The notes under the pieces: model-generated
Seen by the model: the letters and a program-made list of their open reading frames with translations, nothing else
Database searches by the model: none
What the model was told of the DNA's origin: nothing
Made by a program: the position numbers and the translations under genes
Shown here: positions 28,238 through 36,191 of the stretch, piece after piece
How positions within the stretch are numbered: the first letter of the stretch is position 1
Layout: each line of letters opens with the position of its first letter
From: Clostridiaceae bacterium
GTDB taxonomy: Bacteria; Bacillota; Clostridia; DSM-8532
Direction of reading: 5' to 3'
Length of the DNA stretch: 64,000 bases
Assembly (NCBI GenBank): GCA_012521705.1
Contig: JAAYLX010000039.1
Coordinates: 24,975 to 88,974 of the forward strand

Positions 28238-28990
28238 ATGCACCCTTATTCAAATGGACTCATTCTGTACACAATACGGCCGAATGATACACTATATACG
28301 CTCTCACAACGCTTTGGAACTACTGTTCAGGCAATAATCGCCGCAAATCCCGGTGTAGATCTTAGAATACTTTATATAGGACAAAAGATTTATATTCCAT
28401 ATAATTACAATAACCCCAATCCTAATAACTACAACCAACAACCCATGATAACCGAGGCTGAATTTGCATTCAGCAATCTTATACGCATGCTGTGGGAACA
28501 GCATATTACCTGGACGAGACTGGCAATCATCAGCATGGTTTTTGATTTGCCGGATGTTGACCTTGTGATAAACCGCCTTTTGAGGAATCCCAGTGATTTT
28601 GCGGCAGCCTTTCAACCTTATTTTGGGGAGGAGACAGCTTCAAGGTTTGCCGATTTATTGAGACGGCACCTGGTGCTTGCCGCCCAGCTTGTGAATCAGG
28701 CCAAAGCTGGAGACAGCATGGCTGCAGCAGAAACTGAAAGAATCTGGTATGACAATGCACGAGAAATTGCAGCTTTTTTAGCAAGCATAAACCCGTACTG
28801 GTCCAGGCAGGAATGGGAGGACATGTACTTTGACCATCTGAGTCTTGTAAAAGCCGAAGCGGTAGAAATGCTCAATCAGAATTATTTATCTGAAATAAAC
28901 CTTTATGATGAAATGGAAAGACAGGCTTTAACCATGGCTGATGTAATGACGAGAGGCTTTGTCATGCTGTTCCCGGAACGATTCAGATAA
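28238..28990 (+). CDS. LysM-domain protein with a helical C-terminal domain
   Basis: A single LysM domain is seen at about residues 10-55 (LYTIRPNDTLYTLSQRFGTT..PGVDLRILYIGQKIYIP), which should bind peptidoglycan or chitin-like sugars. An Asn/Pro/Tyr-rich linker (NNPNPNNYNQQP) follows. A roughly 170-residue all-helical region comes next, with two similar-looking halves (ADLLRRHLVLAAQLVNQAKAGD; FDHLSLVKAEAVEMLNQNYLSE). No signal peptide. I chose the ATG at 28238 with GGTGAG just before it; the track ATG at 28211 has no ribosome site. Spore-coat or cortex association is a guess. I do not recognise the helical domain. Confidence 0.75.
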   Translation: MHPYSNGLILYTIRPNDTLYTLSQRFGTTVQAIIAANPGVDLRILYIGQKIYIPYNYNNPNPNNYNQQPMITEAEFAFSNLIRMLWEQHITWTRLAIISMVFDLPDVDLVINRLLRNPSDFAAAFQPYFGEETASRFADLLRRHLVLAAQLVNQAKAGDSMAAAETERIWYDNAREIAAFLASINPYWSRQEWEDMYFDHLSLVKAEAVEMLNQNYLSEINLYDEMERQALTMADVMTRGFVMLFPERFR

Positions 28991-29104
28991 AATTTCCAAT
29001 AATAACCATGGCTTTCATAGTAAATTTTTTTCTGACTACTTTAATTTAAATCTACAGAAAATAATGTTGAATTATATCGAAGAAGAAAGGAGGAAAGAAT
29101 TACT

Positions 29105-29542
29105 ATGAAAGTCAGAGATATAATGACAAAAGAAGTGGCCTGCGTTAGTCCTGACTGTAAAGTAATTGAGGCTGCACAGCTTATGCAGAAACACAATGTG
29201 GGTTCAATACCTGTGTGCGATCAGTCCGGAGTCGTTGGAATTGTTACTGACAGAGATATTGTTGTGCGCAATATTGCTCATGGCAAGAGTCCTCAGGAAA
29301 CTCCTGTGCGGGATGTAATGACCGGACAGGTGAATACTGCCACCCCTGATATGGATGTGAATGATGTAACCAAAATGATGGCTAACCATAAAATCAGAAG
29401 GATTCCGGTTGTTGAAAACAACAAGATAGTCGGGATGGTAGCATTGGGTGATATAGCAACCCAGAATCAGTTTAATTTTGAAGCTTCCGAAGCACTTTCA
29501 GAGATTTCAACACCTGCAAAACCCGAGCAATTGAACAAATAA
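29105..29542 (+). CDS. Tandem CBS-domain protein
   Basis: A 145-residue protein made almost wholly of two CBS motifs (MTKEVACVSPDCKVIEAAQLM and MTGQVNTATPDMDVNDVTKMM), a Bateman module that binds adenosine nucleotides and senses energy state. Typical features are GSIPVCDQSGVVGIVTDRDI and RRIPVVENNKIVGMVALGDI. AGGAGGAAAG precedes the ATG. It stands alone between terminators, so its partner is unknown. Confidence 0.92.
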   Translation: MKVRDIMTKEVACVSPDCKVIEAAQLMQKHNVGSIPVCDQSGVVGIVTDRDIVVRNIAHGKSPQETPVRDVMTGQVNTATPDMDVNDVTKMMANHKIRRIPVVENNKIVGMVALGDIATQNQFNFEASEALSEISTPAKPEQLNK

Positions 29543-29558
29543 CATATCAATAAGTAGG

Positions 29559-29592
29559 GCAGGAAAAGTAAAAAACTTTTCCTGCTTTTTTT
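29559..29592 (+). terminator. Terminator of the CBS gene
   Basis: An 11-bp perfect stem GCAGGAAAAGT / ACTTTTCCTGC, loop AAAAA, followed by seven T. Confidence 0.93.
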
Positions 29593-29723
29593 GTACATGT
29601 ACCTAACCACCAAAATCCACAGAAGCCCTTCGTTGAACCATATTACGTTCACCTAAAATTCAGATAACGACAAAATTTGACAAATTTCTACAAATTTTTA
29701 TCGAAATGATTGCATGTAAGTTG

Positions 29724-29754
29724 TTGACATTGACGCAACGTAAAGCTTTACCAT
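29724..29754 (+). promoter_or_regulatory. MerR-type promoter with 19-bp spacer
   Basis: TTGACA (29724-29729) and TACCAT (29749-29754) are 19 bases apart, the over-long spacing typical of promoters that MerR-family activators untwist. TTGACG-CAA-CGTAAA within the spacer is an imperfect dyad. It precedes the merR-family gene itself, so autoactivation is likely. Confidence 0.75.
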
Positions 29755-29775
29755 AGAGTCAGGAGGGGTGAGAAC

Positions 29776-30546
29776 ATGGAATACACAGTGCAAAAGCTCG
29801 CAAATATGGCGGGGATAAGCACAAGAACACTGAGATACTATGACGAAATTGGAATTCTTAAGCCGGCAAGAATCAATTCGTCAGGTTACAGGATTTATGG
29901 CAAGGATGAAGTTGACCGTCTTCAGCAAATTTTGTTCTACAGGGAATTAGGATTGGGACTTGACGAAATAAAAAGTATCGTTACCTCACCTGCCTTCGAC
30001 AGAGCAAAGGCGCTTAAGGAGCACAGAGTCAAACTTCTTGCAAAGCGCAGCCAGCTGGATTTGCTTATAAAAAATGTTGAGAAAACAATAGCTGAAACAG
30101 AAGGGAGAATGAAAATGAGTGACAAAGAAAAATTTGAAGGCTTCAAGCAAAAGCTTATTGATGAAAATGAAAGAAAATATGGGACCGAAATACGGGAGAA
30201 ATATGGTGAAGACACAGTTGAAAAATCCAATGAACATTTCAGGAACATGACCAAAGAAGAGTACGACCGTATGGTAAACCTGGAAAAAGAAATGCGGAAG
30301 ACTCTGGCAGAAGCTATCAAGACCAATGACCCGGCAGGGGAACTTGCACAGAAGGCCGCAGATCTTCACAGACAGTGGATCACATGCTGCTGGGGACAAT
30401 ATAATCCGGAGGCTCATGCTGGAGTTGCCCAGATGTATGTGGATGATGAAAGATTCACTCAATACTATGACAAGGATCAGCCAGGAACAGCAAAGTTTTT
30501 AAGAGATGCCGTTCTTGTCTATACATCAAATTACAGGAACAACTAA
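29776..30546 (+). CDS. MerR-family regulator with TipAS drug-binding domain
   Basis: A 256-residue activator like TipAL and Mta. The N-terminal winged helix (MEYTVQKLANMAGISTRTLRYYDEIG) is followed by a coiled coil around residues 75-110. The C-terminal TipAS domain runs from about 118 (DERFTQYYDKDQPGTAKFLRDAV at the end) and in homologues binds thiopeptides or other hydrophobic drugs. AGGAGGGG precedes the ATG. An internal ribosome site followed by in-frame ATGs (30109 and 30115) could also produce the TipAS domain alone. Probably autoregulated through the 19-bp-spacer promoter. No efflux pump gene lies next to it. Confidence 0.92.
   Translation: MEYTVQKLANMAGISTRTLRYYDEIGILKPARINSSGYRIYGKDEVDRLQQILFYRELGLGLDEIKSIVTSPAFDRAKALKEHRVKLLAKRSQLDLLIKNVEKTIAETEGRMKMSDKEKFEGFKQKLIDENERKYGTEIREKYGEDTVEKSNEHFRNMTKEEYDRMVNLEKEMRKTLAEAIKTNDPAGELAQKAADLHRQWITCCWGQYNPEAHAGVAQMYVDDERFTQYYDKDQPGTAKFLRDAVLVYTSNYRNN
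30115..30546 (+). CDS. Possible internal-start TipAS-only product
   Basis: Inside the MerR-TipAS gene AAGGGAG (30101-30107) lies 7 bases before an in-frame ATG at 30115 (MSDKEKFEGF), exactly where the ligand-binding domain begins. In Streptomyces tipA the same architecture yields TipAL and a more abundant TipAS from one gene. Here it is a prediction only, from the ribosome-site spacing. Confidence 0.35.
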   Translation: MSDKEKFEGFKQKLIDENERKYGTEIREKYGEDTVEKSNEHFRNMTKEEYDRMVNLEKEMRKTLAEAIKTNDPAGELAQKAADLHRQWITCCWGQYNPEAHAGVAQMYVDDERFTQYYDKDQPGTAKFLRDAVLVYTSNYRNN

Positions 30547-30591
30547 TATAAGCAATAATCAAACGGATGAAAAATAAATTCAGCAAAATAA

Positions 30592-30650
30592 AGGGCTGCC
30601 TCTTGAATAGTATTTGGTTCAGGACAGCCCTGACTTTATTATTAGGTTTT
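30592..30650 (+). terminator. Terminator after the MerR-TipAS gene
   Basis: Outer stem AGGGCTG (30592-30598) / CAGCCCT (30625-30631) with further inner pairing, followed by GACTTTATTATTAGGTTTTTT. Confidence 0.65.
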
Positions 30651-30659
30651 TTAGTTATG

Positions 30660-30902
30660 TCATGGCGTCTCCATAGGCTCTCCAGTTGTTTCAGGAGTTA
30701 CTGTAGGCAAAATGTCCTCTGTCGGCATCGGACTTGTCTCCGGCGGTGTTTCCAGAGGTTCCATTGTCTCTCCGGGTGTTTCTGTCGCCGGTGGGGTTGG
30801 AGAAGGGCTTTTTTTATCTTTGTCGGGGTTGCAGCCAACAGCTATTGATATGATAAGAATTAAAGAGAATATTAAGGTTACTGTTTTAAAACAACCTTTC
30901 AT
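30660..30902 (-). CDS. Small Pro/Thr/Glu-rich lipoprotein
   Basis: An 80-residue lipoprotein: hydrophobic signal (TLIFSLILIISIAVG) followed by the lipobox cysteine in AVGCNPDKD, then a low-complexity tail of PTE-rich words (TETPGETMEPLETPPETSP). I chose the ATG at 30902, 7 bases after GGAGGA; the track ATG two codons earlier abuts the ribosome site. No enzymatic domain. Such tails extend lipoproteins through the cell wall; role unknown. Confidence 0.7.
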   Translation of the reverse strand: MKGCFKTVTLIFSLILIISIAVGCNPDKDKKSPSPTPPATETPGETMEPLETPPETSPMPTEDILPTVTPETTGEPMETP

Positions 30903-31118
30903 ACGCATTCCTCCATGATAAGTAGTTTAAGTCTCTATAGATTATTTCCTGAAAACCTATAATTAACTCATAAAGGAAATTTCCTTTTTATGGTATCTAA
31001 TAATTCTTTTCTTTCTTTTATTACTTTTATTAACTGTGATTGTATTAATTTTTAGGTGCGGCAAGGCTTTTGCCCGTTGCATAGAATAGTATGAGAAAAA
31101 AGTTTTGAAGGAGATACC

Positions 31119-31736
31119 ATGCATCATAACAATTGGAATACTTTATCCCGCATGCCAACTTCACTTTCTGTAAATAACCCGTATGCCTATTCAGAAAATT
31201 TCTATATTCCAGTCCATAACATGCCGAACCATATGCCGCATGTTGATCCGCAGATGGGCTTCACCCCGTATACATCTCCCATTCCGGTCCAGTTGCAGGA
31301 GATTTATTCATATCCCCAGAATTTGCAGACAGCTTTGGAAATGATAGAAGAAGCTGTCCAGGGTGAAGGTGAAGACAGGGTGTTCTATCAGCATTTAATA
31401 AGTATGGCGCCCTCTGAGCAGGACAAGGAAATAATACGGGGAATCAGAGACGATGAAGTAAAGCATGCAGAGCTGTTCAGGCAGATTTACAGTCAGCTTA
31501 CAGGAAGACTGCTTCCTTATCCGGAGGATGTATCAGTCAAGCCTCCCGCTTCATATTGTGACGGCCTCAAAAAGGCTATAACAGGTGAACAAAGTGCAGT
31601 TGAAAGGTATCGCAGAATTTTATACGCCATGGAAAACAGAATCCATGTAAATATGATGACAGAGATTATCACAGATGAACTGCGGCACGGGATCCTGTAC
31701 AATTATCTATATGCCAAAAATAACTGCAGGGTATAG
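31119..31736 (+). CDS. Ferritin-like (rubrerythrin-type) di-iron protein
   Basis: A 205-residue protein. The first 70 residues are Pro/Asn/Tyr-rich and look disordered, resembling spore-coat-associated proteins. A four-helix ferritin-like domain follows, with metal-ligand motifs GEGEDRVFYQHL, DDEVKHAELF (ExxH), TGEQSAVERY and TDELRHGILY (ExxH). The rubredoxin domain of rubrerythrin is absent. GGAGATACC precedes the ATG. Likely roles are peroxide or iron handling; location on spores is a guess from the N-terminus. Confidence 0.82.
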   Translation: MHHNNWNTLSRMPTSLSVNNPYAYSENFYIPVHNMPNHMPHVDPQMGFTPYTSPIPVQLQEIYSYPQNLQTALEMIEEAVQGEGEDRVFYQHLISMAPSEQDKEIIRGIRDDEVKHAELFRQIYSQLTGRLLPYPEDVSVKPPASYCDGLKKAITGEQSAVERYRRILYAMENRIHVNMMTEIITDELRHGILYNYLYAKNNCRV

Positions 31737-31778
31737 ACTAAGGCTATTATGGTTGTTTGATAAATGGTTAAGTCATTT

Positions 31779-31804
31779 GAAGCTATAAAGGCTTCTTTTT
31801 TTAT
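31779..31804 (+). terminator. Short terminator after the ferritin-like gene
   Basis: A 5-bp stem GAAGC / GCTTC with loop TATAAAG and a run of T (31796-31802). The short stem makes it modest. Confidence 0.5.
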
Positions 31805-31863
31805 TTCAGACTACATTAATTAAGACCATTTAACATATTTGCGGCGTCCTTCGGACCTTTATA

Positions 31864-32655
31864 TTATCTGAACAAATAATTGTTGACCATTACTCCAAAC
31901 AGCCCCCAGGCCGTCCCCAGCATGGATCCGCCAATTACATCCCTCGGGTAATGCATTCCCACATACATTCTTGTCACACCAACCGCCAGGGCAAGGATAT
32001 ATAATATTAGAATATCAATCAGGTCAAGCTGGAAGTAATGAGAAAAAAGAGAAGCCATGAAAAATGCCTGGCTTGTATGTCCACTGGGAAAGGAATGCCC
32101 ACCTGCCCGGTTTCCAACAATTCGTATGTTTTTTAGGCTCACGTATGGCCTTGGCCTTCGGATAAGAAATTTCAGGGATTCTACCACCAGCCATAAGGAT
32201 AAAGTGCCCAATGCAATTTCATAGGCAAAAATACGGTTGCCGCTCAAGTAGAAATAAACTGCGACCAAAAATGAAAAGACTCCGCTGCCTATTTGCGTCA
32301 TGGCCAGCATCGTCCAGTCAACCCAGGGGGGACGGTCTCCCCATACATTAAAAACAGTGAATATCCAGACGTCAATTTTCTCTCCTGTTTTCCAGACAAG
32401 AGAGACCGAGACGACACAAAAAGTGGTTATCAGAACTGTGAGAAAAACGTTGGACTTTATCCGGTGCCATAATATTTCACGTGCGTCCTGCGGCATGAAA
32501 ATGAGTAAAAGGATAAGAAGACTTGCGGTCCCAATTATCCAGAAGGTGATTGGGATTTTTCTTATGCAACTGATAAAGTTTTTGCATCTGCCATTTACGC
32601 TGAAATCGGACAAGTGCCGTATTTCTACTGAATCATCGCTTCTCAATAATGCCAT
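31864..32655 (-). CDS. PAP2-family membrane phosphatase
   Basis: A 263-residue integral membrane phosphatase, in homologues acting on undecaprenyl-pyrophosphate or phosphatidic acid. The three-part PAP2 signature is complete: KFLIRRPRP, PSGHTSQAF, and RMYVGMHYPRDVIGG (catalytic His). About six hydrophobic segments. AGGTGA lies 5 bases before the ATG, and the start overlaps the lipid-kinase gene by 23 bases, so the two are co-translated. Kinase plus phosphatase suggests paired turnover of a membrane lipid. Confidence 0.9.
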   Translation of the reverse strand: MALLRSDDSVEIRHLSDFSVNGRCKNFISCIRKIPITFWIIGTASLLILLLIFMPQDAREILWHRIKSNVFLTVLITTFCVVSVSLVWKTGEKIDVWIFTVFNVWGDRPPWVDWTMLAMTQIGSGVFSFLVAVYFYLSGNRIFAYEIALGTLSLWLVVESLKFLIRRPRPYVSLKNIRIVGNRAGGHSFPSGHTSQAFFMASLFSHYFQLDLIDILILYILALAVGVTRMYVGMHYPRDVIGGSMLGTAWGLFGVMVNNYLFR

Positions 32656-33595
32656 TCAATTCACCTGAAATCTCTTTTGTTTCCGGAACCAACACAGTAG
32701 TTGTGTGACGTCTTATTTCAATGGTCACTGAGCCTTCACCCAATGATACTCCGTCAGCCATAACCGGCATTGGAGGTTGTGTTTCAATTAATATTTTCTT
32801 TACCCTGAAATTCATAATGCGGGAATCATCGAAAATAACATTTTGCAGCTTCATAATAAATCCTACCATTAAGTTTATTTTAGATGTATCTGTGCAAAAA
32901 AGCACATCCAAAAATCCATCTTTGTAGGATTCTGGTTCCCCAACTTCAAGGCGGCGGCCAACAAAAGGCATGTTGGATACCATCACAACATGACCGGTAT
33001 TTGTGATTTCGTGCTTGTCGTTCAGTATCAGACGAATTTTTGAGGGAGGGGAAGAAGAAAGAGTGGAGATTAATTCCCGGATCCCAGTGATATCGCCATG
33101 CTGAATTTTGTCGCCGGGGTCAAAAAGGGCGGAAAAAAGGCCCACTGAACATACCTCAAAAAAAGGCATGCTGATATTTCCGCATGTTGCAATTCCATTA
33201 TCTATTTTTATCCGCTTTCCGGTCGTGAGGACCGATATTGATTCAATAATGTCTTCTGGTATTCCCAGGCTGTGGGCGATATTGTTCTGGGTGCCGGTGG
33301 GAATTATTCCAAGTGTTCCATTGGTACCTGTCAGTGCTCTGGCAACAGCCGAAACAGTTCCGTCACCGCCGCAAACTACAAATGTATTCATTCCCTGTTC
33401 CATGGCTTCTCTCACAATTTTGGCGTAATCCGATGAAGGTTCGGTGAGATAAGGCTCGGGGACAAGGTTCCATTCCTGCAGTTCTTTAATTATGTCCATT
33501 AGTTGGACAGGGGATTCCCTGTTTGACCCTGAAACAGGATTGAATATTAACTTGATTCTTTTGTGAGGTTGTTTGGCAGCAAGATCTATCATCAT
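32633..33595 (-). CDS. Diacylglycerol/sphingosine-type lipid kinase
   Basis: A DAGK-catalytic-domain protein of the YegS/BmrU group that phosphorylates a lipid hydroxyl with ATP. The N-terminal motifs are LIFNPVSG near 15 and CGGDGTVSAVARAL near 78, followed by GIIPTGTQNNIAHSLGI. I chose the ATG at 33595 with GAGG 5 bases upstream (MMIDLAAKQPHKR), giving 320 residues. The track ATG at 33619 has no good ribosome site. It is co-transcribed with the PAP2 gene. The lipid substrate is not readable from sequence. Confidence 0.9.
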   Translation of the reverse strand: MMIDLAAKQPHKRIKLIFNPVSGSNRESPVQLMDIIKELQEWNLVPEPYLTEPSSDYAKIVREAMEQGMNTFVVCGGDGTVSAVARALTGTNGTLGIIPTGTQNNIAHSLGIPEDIIESISVLTTGKRIKIDNGIATCGNISMPFFEVCSVGLFSALFDPGDKIQHGDITGIRELISTLSSSPPSKIRLILNDKHEITNTGHVVMVSNMPFVGRRLEVGEPESYKDGFLDVLFCTDTSKINLMVGFIMKLQNVIFDDSRIMNFRVKKILIETQPPMPVMADGVSLGEGSVTIEIRRHTTTVLVPETKEISGELNGIIEKR

Positions 33596-33699
33596 TCTTC
33601 CTCTTAATCCTTTGTGCATTTAAATAGTATAACCAACCGCAAGGATTATTTGCGATTTTTCTTATATTCTGACTTGTGGCTATTCAACAGAAAATCAGT

Positions 33700-33717
33700 T
33701 ATAATTAATAATATTAA
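33700..33717 (+). promoter_or_regulatory. Candidate -10 and overlapping dyad before the Crp/Fnr gene
   Basis: TATAAT (33700-33705) runs into TTAAT-AAT-ATTAA (33705-33717), an inverted repeat of the type bound by Crp/Fnr relatives, though with a 3-base rather than the usual 4-base centre. Possible autoregulation. AT-rich DNA makes chance likely. Confidence 0.35.
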
Positions 33718-33777
33718 AAAGTTCTGACATTTTTTTAGTTGTACATAATCAAGTAAATTGAAAAGGATGAAAAGTTA

Positions 33778-34491
33778 GTGAACAAAACTATTTGCGGTTG
33801 TAATAAATGCAATCATAAGCTCTGCACCCAAAGGGTATCCATATTTTCTTCCCTAAATATTGAGCAGCTTGAAAAGGTTGGAGAGCTAATCAACCACAAA
33901 GAATATAAAAAAGGAGACCTTCTTATTATGGAAGGGGAAAGCAGTGAAAGTCTTGTCATTATAAATGAAGGACAGGTCAAAGCTTTCAAGACCACCCAGG
34001 ATGGGCGGGAGCAAATACTCTACATTTTCTCCGAAGGGGATTTCTTCGGTGAAAGGAACCTCTTGCGCGACTTTGCATCGCCCTACAGCGTGGAAGCTCT
34101 GGAAGAAACCCATGTATGTTTAATACATAAAAGTGATTTCCAAATACTCGTGAAATCTTTCCCCGACATTGCGGTTAAAATCATGGAAGAATTATGCCAG
34201 CGCCTGGACAGGCTCGAACACGCACTGGAAACCATGGGGGCCCGTACGGTTGAGGCAAGGGTAAGTTCAGTTATTCTGGAATTTGCAGAGAAGTATGGAA
34301 AGGAGCACCCCAAGGGAATCCTGATAGAGCTTCCGCTGAGCAGGGAAGGCATAGCAAACTACATTGGCCTTACCCGCGAAACAGTGAGCCGGAAGATGAG
34401 TCTTTTACAAAGCGAAGGAATCCTTGAGATGATTGGAAACAAGAAAATACTTCTTCTGGACAGGGTAGCACTGGAGAAAAACATCGAATAA
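33778..34491 (+). CDS. Crp/Fnr-family regulator with N-terminal cysteine cluster
   Basis: A 237-residue regulator: cyclic-nucleotide-like sensor domain (about 25-145), dimer helix, and a winged helix with the Fnr recognition stretch SREGIANYIGLTRETVSRKMSLL near 185. Four cysteines in CGCNKCNHKLC at residues 6-16 could hold an Fe-S cluster or a redox thiol switch. The start is GTG with AAAAGGATG upstream. It lies directly before the flavodiiron operon, so O2 or NO sensing is a reasonable inference. A terminator separates the two units. Confidence 0.9.
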   Translation: MNKTICGCNKCNHKLCTQRVSIFSSLNIEQLEKVGELINHKEYKKGDLLIMEGESSESLVIINEGQVKAFKTTQDGREQILYIFSEGDFFGERNLLRDFASPYSVEALEETHVCLIHKSDFQILVKSFPDIAVKIMEELCQRLDRLEHALETMGARTVEARVSSVILEFAEKYGKEHPKGILIELPLSREGIANYIGLTRETVSRKMSLLQSEGILEMIGNKKILLLDRVALEKNIE

Positions 34492-34514
34492 ATTAATGTA
34501 AATATTTTATGGTA

Positions 34515-34550
34515 TAAAAGCCCTCTGTAAAAGAAGGCTTTTATTTTTTT
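34515..34550 (+). terminator. Terminator after the Crp/Fnr gene
   Basis: AAAAGCC (34516-34522) pairs with GGCTTTT (34536-34542), with extra pairing TCT/AGA inside, followed by ATTTTTTTT. Confidence 0.85.
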
Positions 34551-34705
34551 TATAAAAAATTTACGGCTTTTTTATTATTATGAACCACGTCACAGTTTTT
34601 CCCTTTTTACTGATTTACTATAAAGACAGAGCAAAAAATTATTAAGCATATCGGATTAATTATATTGAATAAAAACATTTAATGATATTTACAGGAGGTA
34701 CGAAG

Positions 34706-35929
34706 ATGAAAAATATAGATATCGCAAACAAGATAAAATGGGTCGGTAAGGTTGACAACCGCAAGGTTCCTTTTCACCGCCTGATACTTGAAAAGGGGAC
34801 AACATATAACAGCTATCTTTTAATGACCGAAAAGCCAACAGTAATTGACACAGTAGATATTGAATTTGGCAAGGAGTATGTTGAAAACCTCAGAGAGGTA
34901 ATCGACCCTGAAAGTCTGGCATATATAGTAATTAATCATGTAGAGCCGGACCATTCGGGTGCGTTGCCAGCCCTGGCGTCAAAAGCCAAAAATGCCGTGA
35001 TAGTAACCTCATCAAAAGGTGAAGTGCTCTTAAAAGAGATGTACCGCCTTTACAACAGGGAATTCCTGGTGGTCAAAGACGGGGATACCCTTGATATTGG
35101 AGGCGCTACCCTGAAGTTTTTCGAGACCCCTTACCTTCATACCGAAGAAACAATGGTTACTTATGCGGTCGAAGAAAAAATTCTTTTCCCATGCGACATT
35201 TTCAGTACCCACATTGCTAATGACGTGTTGTTCAATGATTTGGCAAATGAACCCTATGAGGAAGACTTCAAAACATATTATGACCTTATAATGTCACCGC
35301 ACAGGCCTTATGTCCAGGATATGATAAAAAAAATCAACAATCTGGATATTCGTTTGATTGCTCCATCCCATGGGTATATTTTAAGAAACAATGTCAAAGA
35401 CTTCATTAATAATTACGATCAATGGAGCAGAATTTCAAGTGAAAACAAACCCCGTGTCGCATTGGTTTACAGCAGCATGACCGGCAATACTGCCAAAATT
35501 GCAAAGGCAATGGCACAGGGGCTTGAAAAGTCAGGCGTCGAGGCAGCCATAATCAATTTAAAAAATGTTTCAGAAGAAGAGGTTCTCAATACCGTCACCA
35601 ACGCAGACGGACTACTTGTAGGAAGCTCGACAAGGTACGGGGATATGGTAGGGAAAACAGAAAGTTTTCTTGACGCCTTAAGTGAGATTCCTGCAAAGAG
35701 ACCTGCCGCAGCCTTCGGTTCCTATGGCTGGAGCGGAGAAGCGATTTTTCATGTGGAAAACAAGCTCAAAAAAACAGGTTTCAATGTTGTGGACAGTAAT
35801 TATCTTATTTCCCACAGGGGTGTTGACACAAATCTTTTCCCATTAAGATTGCGTTTTGCAACCGAAGATGGGCTCAGACTTGCCGAAGAGGCAGGACGGG
35901 CCTTCGGTGAAATTGTGCTGACACAGTAA
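34706..35929 (+). CDS. Flavodiiron protein (A-type flavoprotein, O2/NO reductase)
   Basis: A 407-residue enzyme that reduces O2 to water and/or NO to N2O in strict anaerobes. The N-terminal metallo-beta-lactamase-like domain carries the di-iron motif HVEPDHSG near residue 80. The C-terminal flavodoxin domain binds FMN through YSSMTGNTAKIA near 255 and SSTRYGDMVG. The start ATG at 34706 has GGAGG 8 bases upstream; the track start is eight codons earlier. It heads an operon with DUF1858 and DUF438 genes. Electrons would come from rubredoxin, which is not encoded here. Confidence 0.95.
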   Translation: MKNIDIANKIKWVGKVDNRKVPFHRLILEKGTTYNSYLLMTEKPTVIDTVDIEFGKEYVENLREVIDPESLAYIVINHVEPDHSGALPALASKAKNAVIVTSSKGEVLLKEMYRLYNREFLVVKDGDTLDIGGATLKFFETPYLHTEETMVTYAVEEKILFPCDIFSTHIANDVLFNDLANEPYEEDFKTYYDLIMSPHRPYVQDMIKKINNLDIRLIAPSHGYILRNNVKDFINNYDQWSRISSENKPRVALVYSSMTGNTAKIAKAMAQGLEKSGVEAAIINLKNVSEEEVLNTVTNADGLLVGSSTRYGDMVGKTESFLDALSEIPAKRPAAAFGSYGWSGEAIFHVENKLKKTGFNVVDSNYLISHRGVDTNLFPLRLRFATEDGLRLAEEAGRAFGEIVLTQ

Positions 35930-35947
35930 AAGAAAGTGGGTGTATCT

Positions 35948-36175
35948 ATGTCAAAGGTTATAGATTTGAATAAGCCTGTCAGGGATTTGATTGAGGAATA
36001 TCCCGAAGCAGCCCGGATAATGAAGGAATTAGGGTTTGAAAGTATAACAAATCCGGCCATGCTGAATACAGCCGGCCGGTTTATGACTCTGAAAAAGGGT
36101 TCGGTAATGAAAAAAATTGATTTGGAAACAATAAAAAAACATTTTGAAGCTGAAGGCTTCGAAATAAAGGATTAA
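35948..36175 (+). CDS. DUF1858 protein
   Basis: A 75-residue protein matching DUF1858: VIDLNKPVRDLIEEYPEAARIMKELGF and the conserved TAGRFMTLKKGS. These short domains are often found beside or fused to DUF438/hemerythrin proteins and nitrite or nitric-oxide-related enzymes. The ATG at 35948 fits the family N-terminus better than the GTG at 35936. It lies between the flavodiiron and DUF438 genes at 16-18 base spacings, so all three are one operon. Confidence 0.88.
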   Translation: MSKVIDLNKPVRDLIEEYPEAARIMKELGFESITNPAMLNTAGRFMTLKKGSVMKKIDLETIKKHFEAEGFEIKD

Positions 36176-36191
36176 TATGGAGGTGAATTAC

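Noticed and set aside
30567-30848. Plus-strand 93-aa Arg/Cys-rich ORF
   Set aside because: Covers a terminator and the antisense of the small lipoprotein; no domain.
34640-34680. TTAAT-TATA-TTGAA as an Fnr/CprK box before the flavodiiron gene
   Set aside because: Two mismatches in the second arm in very AT-rich DNA; position downstream of the likely start. Not enough.
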